Shown here: piece by piece, positions 1 through 7,783 of the stretch
How positions within the stretch are numbered: the stretch's first letter is position 1
How the letters are laid out: each line of letters opens with the position of its first letter
Source of the DNA: Synergistaceae bacterium
Lineage (GTDB): Bacteria; Synergistota; Synergistia; Synergistales; Thermovirgaceae
NCBI GenBank assembly: GCA_012729145.1
Contig: JAAYDT010000018.1
Span: 1 to 43,407 of the forward strand
Direction of reading: 5' to 3'
DNA length: 43,407 nt
Notes under the pieces: model-generated
Told to the model about the DNA's origin: nothing
Seen by the model: only the letters and a program-made list of their open reading frames with translations
Database searches by the model: none
Program-made: the position numbers and the translations under genes

Positions 1-228
1 ATGTTCCACCTGGTAGTCTTTTCCTCGATCATAGGGTTCACCCTCTACCGCTTCATGCTCAGGACGGTAAGGCCGGCCCTTGCGACCAGCTACACCCTGG
101 TAAATCCCATCACGGCCACGGTTCTGGGAGCACTCTTTGCAGGCGAGAGCGTGTCTCTCGTATCGATCGCCGCCATGGCGGTGGTCCTTACGGGAGTCTT
201 TCTGGTCTTCAGGGCCAGGGCTATCTGA
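1..228 (+). CDS. DMT/EamA-family permease, C-terminal fragment
   Basis: This is the 3' end of a gene cut by the window edge; the first ATG at base 1 need not be the true start. About 75 residues are visible, with two hydrophobic helices (roughly residues 5-20 and 50-70) separated by a segment reading RPALATSYTLVNPI and a short acidic loop GALFAGESVS. That pattern is the end of the second EamA repeat of drug/metabolite transporters, which export or import small metabolites across the inner membrane. Substrate cannot be told. It ends 15 bases before the sirtuin start and probably shares its transcript. The family call is fairly safe; the role is not known. Confidence 0.7.
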   Translation: MFHLVVFSSIIGFTLYRFMLRTVRPALATSYTLVNPITATVLGALFAGESVSLVSIAAMAVVLTGVFLVFRARAI

Positions 229-243
229 GAAAGGGGGAGGAAC

Positions 244-969
244 ATGAGCCTGGACCTTGTCATTGAAAGTGTCTCCGCCGGAGATCTTTCGGTCCTTACC
301 GGAGCTGGGATGAGCACCGCCTCGGGGCTCCCCGATTTCCGGGGGAAGGATGGACTCTGGAAGCAGAAAGACCCCCGCCTCCTGGCATCTCTTTCGGCCA
401 TGGAGAACGATCGAGCCGAATTCGTGAACTTTTATCGTTACAGGATAAGGATGTTCGAAGGAGTAAAACCCAACAGGGGGCACCATATCCTGGCTGAGTG
501 GGAGGCCAGGGGGCTCCTGAAAGGGGTGATCACCCAGAACGTGGACGGACTCCACCAGGAGGCGGGCTCAAGGGAGGTCCACGAACTGCACGGCAACCTC
601 AGAAGGGTCCGGTGCTCCCGTTGCAGGGCCGCCTACGAAAGCAGCCTCTTTCTTGAACGGGATGACTGTCCGGCCTGCGGAGGATCCTTGAGACCTGGTG
701 TGGTCCTCTTCGGAGAGATGCTCCCCGAGGGGCCCATGGACGCAGCGGAAGAGCTCTCCGGGACCGCTTCCTCCTTCCTGGTCCTGGGTTCTTCCCTGGA
801 GGTATCCCCTGCCAACGCCTACCCTATGCTGGCCAAGAGGGCGGGAGCGAAGCTCTTCATCATCAACATGACCCCGACCCAGCTGGATTACATGGCCGAT
901 GGGGTGATCCACGGCGATATCGTTGAAACCCTTGAGAAGATCGACAAGAGCGTAACGCATGGGTCATGA
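244..969 (+). CDS. cobB: Sir2-family NAD-dependent protein deacylase (sirtuin)
   Basis: A 241-residue bacterial sirtuin, which removes acyl groups from protein lysines using NAD+. All family hallmarks are present: the NAD-binding GAGMSTASGLPDFRG near residues 20-34, TQNVDGLH at about 97-104, the catalytic histidine H116 in HELHGN, a structural zinc site made by C124, C127, C142 and C145, and GSSLEVSPA near 181-189. Length is typical of class III or class U sirtuins. The ATG is chosen because GGGGGAGGAAC lies just before it. It follows the DMT permease closely. In an organism with several acyl-phosphate and acyl-CoA enzymes, a protein deacylase is a sensible partner, but that link is inference. 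It ends about 140 bases from the convergent aminotransferase. Confidence 0.93.
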   Translation: MSLDLVIESVSAGDLSVLTGAGMSTASGLPDFRGKDGLWKQKDPRLLASLSAMENDRAEFVNFYRYRIRMFEGVKPNRGHHILAEWEARGLLKGVITQNVDGLHQEAGSREVHELHGNLRRVRCSRCRAAYESSLFLERDDCPACGGSLRPGVVLFGEMLPEGPMDAAEELSGTASSFLVLGSSLEVSPANAYPMLAKRAGAKLFIINMTPTQLDYMADGVIHGDIVETLEKIDKSVTHGS

Positions 970-1111
970 AAGCGTAAGAGGTTAGAAGCAAGAAGAAGAG
1001 AAAAAAAGAAGCCGAGACCGAGATCGCACAACAGAGGACACGGTTGATCTGTTCTTGTCTTTCCCGTTCACCCTTCATGCCTTGAAGGGCTTGCGGTCAA
1101 GCGTTACGCCC

Positions 1112-1939
1112 CTACTCCCTCCATCTCTCCAGGTTCCGTAGATAGAGCCGTCTCAGATGGGCCGAAACTGGACCTGGCTTGCCGCCGCCTACGGCCGTCT
1201 TGCCGATCCGGACGACGGGGAGGATCTCCTTTATGCTACCGGTAATGAAGAACTCGGCGCAGAGGGGGAGCTCATCCCTTAAAGGGCATCTCTCCTCGAC
1301 GGGGAAGCCTGCATCCCTGGCTATCTCCAGGGTCATTCTCCTCATGGTCCCGGGAAGAACTCTCTCCTCGGGGGCCGTGACTATCTTCCCTGCTGTGACC
1401 ATGAAGGCGTTGCTGTGGGATGACTCGGTTATCTCCCCTCCGGGGCAGTAGAGGACCTCAAGGGCTTCGGGGGCCTCTGCGAGGGGGAGGAAGCTCTCCA
1501 GGTAGTTGATGCTCTTGATGTTGGCCATTGGCCTTGTCTGGTCTACGGGGTGCAGGGAGGCTCCTTCCCTGAAGTCCTTTTCGGGAAGAGGGCAGAGGGG
1601 TTCGAAGAATATGAAAAGACGGGGTCTGGTGAAACCAAGCTCATTGTCGATGGCGTCACCGCCAGTTATGAAGGGCCTGATCTTCACCTCTCCATCGACG
1701 AGGTCGATGCCTTTTCTTATGATGCCCTTCATGTCCTCCAGGGGCAGGGGGAGGGCGATCCTGCAGCCGGCCGCTGACGAGGCAAGCCTCTCAAGGTGGG
1801 GAGAAAGGGCCATCGGCCTCCTGTCGTAGGTCCTGATGGTCTCGAAGATCCCTACGCCTCTCTGGAAAGCAAGGTCGGAAAGAGGGAGAGATACCTCGTG
1901 AAGTGCCTTGAAAACACCGTCAACGTAACAGACGACCAT
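1112..1939 (-). CDS. Class IV (BCAT/D-AAT/ADC-lyase fold) PLP aminotransferase
   Basis: A 275-residue fold-type IV PLP enzyme. Visible motifs are YVDG at the N-terminus, FQRGVGIFETIRTYDRRP, the PLP-lysine segment NIKSINYLES, and the cofactor-phosphate segment GGEITESSHSNAF. These place it with branched-chain aminotransferases, D-amino-acid aminotransferases and aminodeoxychorismate lyases, which cannot be separated safely by eye. The reading frame stays open upstream to 2167, but the ATG at 1939 has GGGGAGG in good position and begins with the usual MVVCYVDG, so the longer version, which would run into the butyrate kinase start, is rejected. It is divergent from the buk/ptb cluster; a role in branched-chain amino acid transamination feeding those acyl-phosphate genes is plausible but unproven. 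Confidence 0.85.
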   Translation of the reverse strand: MVVCYVDGVFKALHEVSLPLSDLAFQRGVGIFETIRTYDRRPMALSPHLERLASSAAGCRIALPLPLEDMKGIIRKGIDLVDGEVKIRPFITGGDAIDNELGFTRPRLFIFFEPLCPLPEKDFREGASLHPVDQTRPMANIKSINYLESFLPLAEAPEALEVLYCPGGEITESSHSNAFMVTAGKIVTAPEERVLPGTMRRMTLEIARDAGFPVEERCPLRDELPLCAEFFITGSIKEILPVVRIGKTAVGGGKPGPVSAHLRRLYLRNLERWRE

Positions 1940-2021
1940 AAGGGAGCCTCCCCGGGAGCTTTGAATTTTGCGACGGAGAACAGTATACTCCATCAGGTCG
2001 GGTTTAAGACTGGAACAAGTG

Positions 2022-2027
2022 TATAAT
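2022..2027 (+). promoter_or_regulatory. Likely -10 box for the first buk/ptb unit
   Basis: A perfect TATAAT lies 41 bases before the butyrate kinase start. No good -35 hexamer is seen at 16-18 bases upstream. On the opposite strand TATACT (1982-1987) could serve the divergent aminotransferase, so the 1940-2068 gap probably holds back-to-back promoters. Confidence 0.45.
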
Positions 2028-2068
2028 TTCCATGAAAAGTTACAAGATTCCTTCAGGGAGGCGAAGCG

Positions 2069-3157
2069 ATGGCTTCCGAGATACTCGCTATCAATCCTGG
2101 CTCGACGAGCACGAAGATAGCCTGGTTCTCCGGCAAGGAACGGCTGTGGCAGGAGACGGTGAACCACGATCCGAAGGAGATCTCCTCTTTCTCAAAAGTT
2201 GCCGACCAGTACGAATTCAGGATGAAAACCATCGAGGATGCCTCCAGGACCAACGGGAGCAACCTTGATTCCCTCGATGCGGTCGTCGGAAGGGGTGGAC
2301 TTCTGGACCCCATCCCCGGCGGAACCTACAGGGTGGACGAGGATCTTATCAACGATCTCCGCCGGGGGAAACCCTGGGAGCACGCCTCCAACCTGGGGGG
2401 GATAATAGCTGATGCGATCGCCCGGCCCCGGGACATTCCTGCCTTCATCGTCGACCCCGTAGCCGTGGACGAACTGGACGACATCTCGCGCCTGACGGGC
2501 CTGCCGGAGTTCTCCAAGAGATCTCTCGGCCACGCGCTCAACATCAAGGCCACTGTCAGGATGGCTGCCGAGGACCTGGGGAAGCCCTGGGACGAGATCG
2601 ACGTCATAGTCGCTCACCTGGGTGGAGGGATAACCGTGTGCGCCCACCGTCAAGGAAGGATGGTGGACCTCAACAACGCCAACGAGTTCGGCCCCTTCTC
2701 CCCGGAGAGGGCAGGGGGTCTCCCCGCAGGGGACCTTGCACGGCTCTGTTTCAACGGGCGCTACACCATGGAGGAATTGAGAAAACGGCTTGTGGGGAAC
2801 GGCGGGCTCAAGGCCTATATCGGGACCAGCGACATGAGGGAGGTATCCTCCAGGGTCGATTCCGGCGATGAAAAGGCGGCCCTGGTCTACAGGGCCATGG
2901 CACTTCAGATATCAAAGGAGATCGCATCCTTCGCGGCAACCCTTTCAGGAAAGGTCGATGCAGTGATCCTCACCGGAGGGATAGCTCACGATGTCTCTTT
3001 TGTCGGGCTCATCACCTCCCGGATCCAGTGGATAGCACCTGTTCTGGTCTATCCGGGCGAGGACGAGATGAGGGCCCTTGCCCAGGGAGCTTTGAGGGTC
3101 CTCTCGGGACAGGAAGAGGCCCTGGTCTACAGGGACAGCGTTTTAAGGAGGGCATGA
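2069..3157 (+). CDS. buk: Butyrate kinase (first copy)
   Basis: A 362-residue acetokinase-family enzyme that transfers phosphate from butyryl phosphate, or a branched-chain acyl phosphate, to ADP, yielding ATP and the free acid in the cytoplasm. The ASKHA nucleotide-binding fold shows in INPGSTSTKIA at residues 7-17, GRGGLLDPIPGG near 73-84, IVAHLGGGITV, and the C-terminal adenosine segment VILTGGIAHD with GEDEMRALAQGALRVL. Length is usual for Buk. The ATG follows CAGGGAGGCGAAGCG. It is 4 bases upstream of a phosphate butyryltransferase, so the two form a substrate-level phosphorylation unit. A second, diverged pair lies directly downstream in reversed gene order. The exact acyl chain is unknown; isobutyrate, isovalerate or 2-methylbutyrate are likely in an amino acid fermenter. 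Confidence 0.93.
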   Translation: MASEILAINPGSTSTKIAWFSGKERLWQETVNHDPKEISSFSKVADQYEFRMKTIEDASRTNGSNLDSLDAVVGRGGLLDPIPGGTYRVDEDLINDLRRGKPWEHASNLGGIIADAIARPRDIPAFIVDPVAVDELDDISRLTGLPEFSKRSLGHALNIKATVRMAAEDLGKPWDEIDVIVAHLGGGITVCAHRQGRMVDLNNANEFGPFSPERAGGLPAGDLARLCFNGRYTMEELRKRLVGNGGLKAYIGTSDMREVSSRVDSGDEKAALVYRAMALQISKEIASFAATLSGKVDAVILTGGIAHDVSFVGLITSRIQWIAPVLVYPGEDEMRALAQGALRVLSGQEEALVYRDSVLRRA

Positions 3158-3161
3158 TGTA

Positions 3162-4067
3162 ATGTCGTTCGAAACCCTTGATTTTCTGCTTGAAAGAAGC
3201 CAGTCGGGCAAGACCATGGTCCTCGCTGTAGCAGCGCCTCACGGTGAGGACATCCTCGGGGCCGTGGCGGAAGCGAAGGAGAGGGGGGTCGTATCGCCCA
3301 TCCTCTACGGAGACAGGAGCAGGATCGAAAAGATAGCCTCTGAGCTCTCCATAGATGTTTCCTCCTTCAACATGGTGGAGGAACCCGACGAAGGCCGTGC
3401 CGCCGAGCTGGCCGTCAAGGCCGTTTCATCGGGGGAGGCCGACCTCCTTATGAAGGGAAACGTCAAGACGGCCACCCTTTTGAAGGCTGTCCTGAACAAG
3501 GAGTGGGGGCTTCGCTCCGGTTCCCTCCTCTCCCACGTCTTCCTCTTCCAGATACCCAAGATCGGGAAAGTCTTCTGCATGACCGACGGGGGGATGTCCA
3601 TGTACCCCGACCTGGCAGCCAAGCAGGGGATAATTGAGAATGCAGTGGAGTGCTACCACAAGCTCGGCATCCAGTGTCCCAGGGTCGCGCTTCTGGCCGC
3701 AGTGGAGGTGGTGAACCAGGACATGCCCTGCACCATCGATGCCGCTGCGCTGACCCAGATGAACCGCCGGGGGCAGATAAAGGGGTGCATCGTTGACGGG
3801 CCCCTTGCTCTGGACAACGCCGTGAGCGAGGAGTCTGCAAGACACAAGGGGATTGTATCGGAAGTGGCCGGCAAGGCGGACATCCTGGTGGTCCCCGACA
3901 TCGAGGCCGGCAACCTTATGGGCAAGGTCATGCTCTACATGTCGGGCGGACGAGGCGCAGGGGTCATTGTGGGCGCCCGGAAGCCCATCGTCCTGACCAG
4001 CCGCTTTGATAACGCCGAGACCAAGCTGCTCTCCATAGCCTTCGGGGCGGTGCTGGCGAAAGCATAG
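3162..4067 (+). CDS. ptb: Phosphate butyryltransferase (first copy)
   Basis: A 301-residue member of the phosphate acetyl/butyryltransferase family, which converts acyl-CoA and phosphate to acyl phosphate plus CoA, feeding the adjacent kinase. Recognisable segments are LMKGNVKTATLLKAVLNKEWGLR near residues 96-118, the acyl-phosphate/CoA region AAVEVVNQDMPCTIDAAAL near 180-198, and IKGCIVDGPLALDNAVS. Its length (about 300) matches Ptb rather than the roughly 330-residue Pta. It starts only 4 bases after buk. It is clearly homologous to the next gene (the stretch from NQDMPCTIDAA to PDIEAGN is nearly the same in both) but diverges at the N-terminus and around residues 125-165, where substrate preference may differ. 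Confidence 0.92.
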   Translation: MSFETLDFLLERSQSGKTMVLAVAAPHGEDILGAVAEAKERGVVSPILYGDRSRIEKIASELSIDVSSFNMVEEPDEGRAAELAVKAVSSGEADLLMKGNVKTATLLKAVLNKEWGLRSGSLLSHVFLFQIPKIGKVFCMTDGGMSMYPDLAAKQGIIENAVECYHKLGIQCPRVALLAAVEVVNQDMPCTIDAAALTQMNRRGQIKGCIVDGPLALDNAVSEESARHKGIVSEVAGKADILVVPDIEAGNLMGKVMLYMSGGRGAGVIVGARKPIVLTSRFDNAETKLLSIAFGAVLAKA

Positions 4068-4071
4068 AAAC

Positions 4072-4142
4072 AAGGCGGCAGGCGACAGGCAAACCCTCGG
4101 TCCCGGTAACCGGTTTTCCTGCCTCCTGATGCCTGACTCCTG
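4072..4142. repeat. Intergenic inverted pair of degenerate heptad repeats
   Basis: Between the two ptb genes an arm of AGGCGGC/AGGCGAC/AGGC units (4072-4090) is followed about 27 bases later by an inverted arm of CCTGCCTCCTGATGCCTGACTCCTG type (4117-4142). The middle holds GGTCCCGGTAACCGG. It resembles other heptad-repeat islands in this window and encodes nothing visible. Confidence 0.5.
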
Positions 4143-4154
4143 TAGCCTTCGAAG

Positions 4155-4183
4155 TTTTTACTTAGGGCGTTTAAATGTAAAAT
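4155..4183 (+). promoter_or_regulatory. Possible promoter for the second ptb-buk unit
   Basis: A TAAAAT -10 (4178-4183) sits in an A+T-rich patch 35 bases before ptb2. The upstream TTTTTACT stretch gives only a weak -35 at 15-17 bases spacing. This suggests that the second pair can be transcribed independently of the first. Confidence 0.35.
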
Positions 4184-4218
4184 GAACGTTATAAATTTCA
4201 CGTTGGGAGGTTTCGTTG

Positions 4219-5139
4219 ATGAAAAGGATCACGTCACTGGTCGAACTTCTCGCCTACGCCAAGGAGATCGGTCCCAAGAAGATAGCCGTCGCCCTGGCGG
4301 AGGACGCCGAGGTCATGGAGGCTGTCGAGAACGCACGCAAGGAAGGGGTTGCCGATGCGTTCCTGGTCGGTGATGCCGACAAGCTCAAGAAAGTGACCGA
4401 GCCGATGGGTATTGACCTTTCGAACTACGAAGTGGTGGATGTAAAGGGCGGACAGGGAGAGATAGGTATCGAGGCCGTCAAGCTGGTCTCCTCCGGTAAG
4501 GCGGATATTCTCATGAAGGGCATGATCTCCACGGCCAACTTCCTGAGAGGGGTCCTTAACAAGGAGGTCGGTCTCCGCAGCGGAGGGACCCTATCCCACG
4601 TCTACATCCACCAGGTTGAGGGCTACGATCGCATTTTCTTTATCTGCGATCCGGCCTTTAATATAGCTCCCGACTTCCAGACCAAGGTCAACCTGATCAA
4701 CAATACCGTGAACCTTGCCCACGCCTTCGGGATCGACACGCCGAAGGTGGCGGCTCTCGCGGCGGTCGAAGTGGTCAACCAGGACATGCCCTGCACCATC
4801 GATGCGGCCATGCTGACCCAGATGAACCGCAGGGGCCAGATCAAGGGGTGCATCATCGACGGACCCCTGGCGCTGGACAACGCCATCAGCGAAGAGTCTG
4901 CGAAGCACAAGGGGATAGTCTCCGAGGTGGCCGGTCATGCCGACATCCTCCACGTCCCGGACATCGAGGCAGGGAACATGCTCGCCAAGGCCATAGTCTA
5001 CTTCGCCAATAACAAGACGGCCGGGCTGGTCCTCGGAGCCAAGGCGCCCGTGGTGCTCACCAGCAGGTCCGATTCGCCCGAGACGAAACTGCTCTCTATT
5101 GCTTCCGCGGTCGTCCTCTCGGCCTACGAGAAGAAGTAG
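4219..5139 (+). CDS. ptb: Phosphate butyryltransferase (second copy)
   Basis: A 306-residue paralogue of the upstream enzyme with the same function, acyl-CoA plus phosphate to acyl phosphate. Motifs include LMKGMISTANFLRGVLNKEVGLR, AAVEVVNQDMPCTIDAAML and IKGCIIDGPLALDNAIS. Both TTG (4216) and ATG (4219) are possible starts; the ATG lies 8 bases after GGGAGG and is preferred. It is separated from ptb1 by a 151-base gap with repeats and a possible promoter, and is followed 18 bases later by a second butyrate kinase. The order kinase-transferase-transferase-kinase is mirrored, so the duplication was not a simple tandem copy of a two-gene unit. Confidence 0.92.
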   Translation: MKRITSLVELLAYAKEIGPKKIAVALAEDAEVMEAVENARKEGVADAFLVGDADKLKKVTEPMGIDLSNYEVVDVKGGQGEIGIEAVKLVSSGKADILMKGMISTANFLRGVLNKEVGLRSGGTLSHVYIHQVEGYDRIFFICDPAFNIAPDFQTKVNLINNTVNLAHAFGIDTPKVAALAAVEVVNQDMPCTIDAAMLTQMNRRGQIKGCIIDGPLALDNAISEESAKHKGIVSEVAGHADILHVPDIEAGNMLAKAIVYFANNKTAGLVLGAKAPVVLTSRSDSPETKLLSIASAVVLSAYEKK

Positions 5140-5157
5140 CTCCTGCCGGGGTCCCGG

Positions 5158-6234
5158 ATGAAATCCGCCGTCATTCTCGCCATCAACCCCGGCTCCACCA
5201 GCACAAAGGTGGCGCTCTACAGGGGTTCCGAGGAGGTCTGGTCGGATACCCAGAGGTACGATGCAGACCGGATAAGGGAGTTTCCTGACATCCCTGCCCA
5301 GGAGCAGTTCAGGCTTGAAGAGATCCGCAAGGCGCTGAAGGGGAAAAATACAGAGCTGACTGGTCTTGACGCAGTTGTGGGAAGGGGCGGTCTCCTTCGC
5401 CCCATCCCCGGCGGGACTTACAGGGTCAGCCAGGAGATGCTCGAGGATCTCAGGAGCTGCCGGTATGGCTCCCACGCAAGCAATCTCGGGGGTCCGCTGG
5501 CAAAGATGATCGCCGACGAGGCCGGCGGCCTCCCCGCCTTCATAGTTGACCCTGTGGTGGTCGATGAACTGGCGGAGGAGGCCCGCCTTTCCGGGATCCC
5601 TGAGATCGAGAGAAGGTCGATCTTTCACGCCCTCAACCAGAAAGCCGTGGCCCGGAGAGCCTCAGCCGGACTTGGCAAAAGCTACGAAGAGGTGAACCTC
5701 ATAGTAGCCCATATGGGGGGAGGGATATCCGTAGGGGCCCACTGCAGGGGAAGAGTGATCGATGTCAACAACGCCCTCGACGGAGAGGGGCCCTTCGCTC
5801 CCGAGAGGGCAGGTTCCCTTCCCGCGGGAGAGCTTGTCAAGTTCGCCTTTTCATCGGGGTTACAGCTAGAAGGGCTTATCAAGAAGATGGTAGGTGGAGG
5901 TGGCCTTGTGGCCCATCTCGGTACCAATGACCTCCGGGAGGTCGAAAAGAGGATCGCCCGGGGGGATGAAATGGCCAGTCTCGTTTTCAGGGCTATGGCC
6001 TACCAGGTCGCCCGTGAGATAGGGTCAAGGGCGGCGATCCTCTCCGGTGATGTGGATGCCGTGGTCCTCACCGGAGGGCTGGCCTTCAGCGAACAGTTCG
6101 TAAAGGATATCTCTCAAAGAGTGGCCTTCATGGCTCCGGTAATGGTATTCCCGGGAGAGGACGAGATGAAGGCACTGGCAGAAGGCGCTCTAAGGGTGTT
6201 GAACGGGGTGGAGAAGGCCGGGGAGTACGTTTAA
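5158..6234 (+). CDS. buk: Butyrate kinase (second copy)
   Basis: A 358-residue acetokinase-family butyrate kinase, paralogous to the one at 2069. Motifs are INPGSTSTKVAL near residues 8-19, GRGGLLRPIPGG, IVAHMGGGISVGAHC and VVLTGGLAF near the C-terminus, then GEDEMKALAEGALRVL. It makes ATP from an acyl phosphate. It partners ptb2, 18 bases upstream. Its sequence differs from buk1 throughout the N-terminal third, so the copies are old and may prefer different chain lengths or branched acyl groups. The start ATG follows TCCTGCCGGGGTCCCGG, a weak ribosome-binding site, which suggests translational coupling to ptb2. Confidence 0.92.
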   Translation: MKSAVILAINPGSTSTKVALYRGSEEVWSDTQRYDADRIREFPDIPAQEQFRLEEIRKALKGKNTELTGLDAVVGRGGLLRPIPGGTYRVSQEMLEDLRSCRYGSHASNLGGPLAKMIADEAGGLPAFIVDPVVVDELAEEARLSGIPEIERRSIFHALNQKAVARRASAGLGKSYEEVNLIVAHMGGGISVGAHCRGRVIDVNNALDGEGPFAPERAGSLPAGELVKFAFSSGLQLEGLIKKMVGGGGLVAHLGTNDLREVEKRIARGDEMASLVFRAMAYQVAREIGSRAAILSGDVDAVVLTGGLAFSEQFVKDISQRVAFMAPVMVFPGEDEMKALAEGALRVLNGVEKAGEYV

Positions 6235-6285
6235 GTTCTGACAGCGAGCGACACAGGGCCCCCAGGTGCCCGGGAAGGAGACAGA

Positions 6286-6906
6286 ATGGACGGCAGGGTT
6301 CGGATAAGGGACTCACTGGCTTTCGGGTGGAGGGCCTTCAGGCGGAACACCCTTTTCTTCATGGTCCTTCTGCTGGTCATGGGTATTCCTTTGGCCATTC
6401 TTAACGTATCCCTCAACGAGTTGCCCCTGGTATCGCCGAACCCCTCGGTGCTGTTCCTCAGGGGTGTGACATGGGTCCTGAGAGTACTCGTTGCCCTGGT
6501 GCTTATCGTCGTGAGCCTCTCATTCTGTGACCGGGGTTCCTTTGAGTTTGTGCAATTAAAGGGTATGAAACCTTTGCTCATTCCTTACCTTATCGGTTCC
6601 CTTCTCCTTTCGGTGCTGGTCGGTGTGGGAATGGCACTTTTCATTGTGCCCGGGGTCTACATCGCCGTCAGGTACCAGTTCATGCCCTACCTGATCATCG
6701 ACCGGGGGATGAAACCACTGGAGGCTTTCAAGGCTGCCGGGGAGCTGGTCCGGGGCTCGTGGATGAATCTTTTCCTTTTCCTGCTATGCATAGTGGGGAT
6801 AAATTTCCTGGGGACGATCCCTCTGGGCCTTGGGCTCCTGATAACAGTCCCCGTGACATTCATGGCCCATGCCAGGGTCTACAGGGACTTCGTTCCGGGA
6901 CCATGA
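6286..6906 (+). CDS. Multi-spanning membrane protein, YciC/GPDPase-membrane-domain-like
   Basis: A 206-residue integral membrane protein with about five hydrophobic stretches (roughly residues 24-45, 60-85, 97-125, 160-180 and 182-197). The segment RYQFMPYLIIDRGMKPLEAFKAAGELVRGSWM before the last helices resembles the conserved part of YciC/UPF0259 and glycerophosphodiesterase-membrane-domain proteins. No enzyme motif is visible and the function is unknown. The ATG follows GGAAGGAGACAGA. Its stop overlaps the next gene's start as ATGA, so the two are translationally coupled and the hydrolase probably works at the same membrane. Confidence 0.7.
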   Translation: MDGRVRIRDSLAFGWRAFRRNTLFFMVLLLVMGIPLAILNVSLNELPLVSPNPSVLFLRGVTWVLRVLVALVLIVVSLSFCDRGSFEFVQLKGMKPLLIPYLIGSLLLSVLVGVGMALFIVPGVYIAVRYQFMPYLIIDRGMKPLEAFKAAGELVRGSWMNLFLFLLCIVGINFLGTIPLGLGLLITVPVTFMAHARVYRDFVPGP

Positions 6907-7724
6907 GCATCACCCGCCTTGCTTTATGGGTGGCAGTCATCTACGGGGTTTTCTGCGGGGGAATATACCTGCTGCAAGACAAAATGATCTACCAGCCCTG
7001 GGGCGAGATCACAGCAACCCCCTCCAGGGTTGGTCTTTTCTTTGAGAACGTCTCATTCGAAGCCTCCGACGGCGTGCCTCTCCATGGCTGGTTCATCCCG
7101 GCGGAGAAGGGTTACGGAAAGGTCCTGCTCTTTTTCCACGGCAACGCCGGCAACATTTCCCACAGGCTGGAGTCGATCAGGACGTTCCACGATATGGGGC
7201 TGGACGTTCTCATATTTGATTACCGCGGCTACGGAAAGAGCGGGGGCAAGCCATCGGAAGAGGGTCTCTACCGGGACGGCACGGCGGCTATGGAGTTCCT
7301 GTTGGAGAGAGGGTATTTCCCGGACGAAGTAATCATGTTCGGGAGATCCCTGGGCGGGGCCGTGGCTGCAAGGGTCTCCATGGAGACCACCCCCCTGGCC
7401 CTGATCCTGGAATCGTCCTTTACATCACTTGTCGACATGGCCTCCATGGTCGCCCGTTTCTTCCCGGTTCGCCAGCTTCTGCGCAGCGAGTATCCGACAG
7501 AGAGCATCCTCCCTTACATGTCCTGTCCCGTACTCGTGGTCCACAGCCCCGATGACGAAGTGATCCCCTTTTCCCAGGGTCTGAAGCTTTACGAGGCTGC
7601 CCCTGAACCCAAGGTCTTTCTGGAGATCAAGGGCGACCACAACGGAGGCTTCATCCTCTCAGGGGAGACCTACCGCCAGGGGCTGAAGTCATTCCTTTCG
7701 GACATTGCCTGCATAGGAAGATAG
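6903..7724 (+). CDS. Membrane-anchored alpha/beta hydrolase
   Basis: A 273-residue serine hydrolase of the BEM46/YqkD type. An N-terminal signal anchor (about residues 5-24) is followed by an alpha/beta hydrolase domain with the oxyanion region FFHGNAGN, YRGYGKSGG, the nucleophile in GRSLGG, the acid in HSPDDEV, and the histidine in KGDHNGG. The frame is open upstream, but ATG 6903 is chosen because it overlaps the previous stop as ATGA. Substrate is unknown; such enzymes hydrolyse esters or thioesters at the membrane. A strong hairpin follows 4 bases after the stop. Confidence 0.85.
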   Translation: MSITRLALWVAVIYGVFCGGIYLLQDKMIYQPWGEITATPSRVGLFFENVSFEASDGVPLHGWFIPAEKGYGKVLLFFHGNAGNISHRLESIRTFHDMGLDVLIFDYRGYGKSGGKPSEEGLYRDGTAAMEFLLERGYFPDEVIMFGRSLGGAVAARVSMETTPLALILESSFTSLVDMASMVARFFPVRQLLRSEYPTESILPYMSCPVLVVHSPDDEVIPFSQGLKLYEAAPEPKVFLEIKGDHNGGFILSGETYRQGLKSFLSDIACIGR

Positions 7725-7727
7725 AAA

Positions 7728-7753
7728 ACGGCCCGGACTATTTGCCGGGCCGT
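7728..7753. terminator. Hairpin between convergent genes, probable bidirectional terminator
   Basis: A perfect 9-bp stem ACGGCCCGG/CCGGGCCGT closes an 8-base loop. On the minus strand it is followed by a short T run (GTTTTC), on the plus strand by TCTCCC. It lies between the hydrolase and the convergent class III aminotransferase. Confidence 0.7.
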
Positions 7754-7783
7754 CTCCCAAAGAAGAAGGAGGTGGGTTTGTTG

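Noticed and set aside
1940-2167. N-terminal extension of the class IV aminotransferase
   Set aside because: It would overlap the butyrate kinase and its promoter; the internal ATG at 1939 has a strong ribosome site and begins at the conserved YVDG.
4591-5628. A 345-codon minus-strand open frame
   Set aside because: Antisense to the second ptb and buk genes; no family motif or ribosome site.
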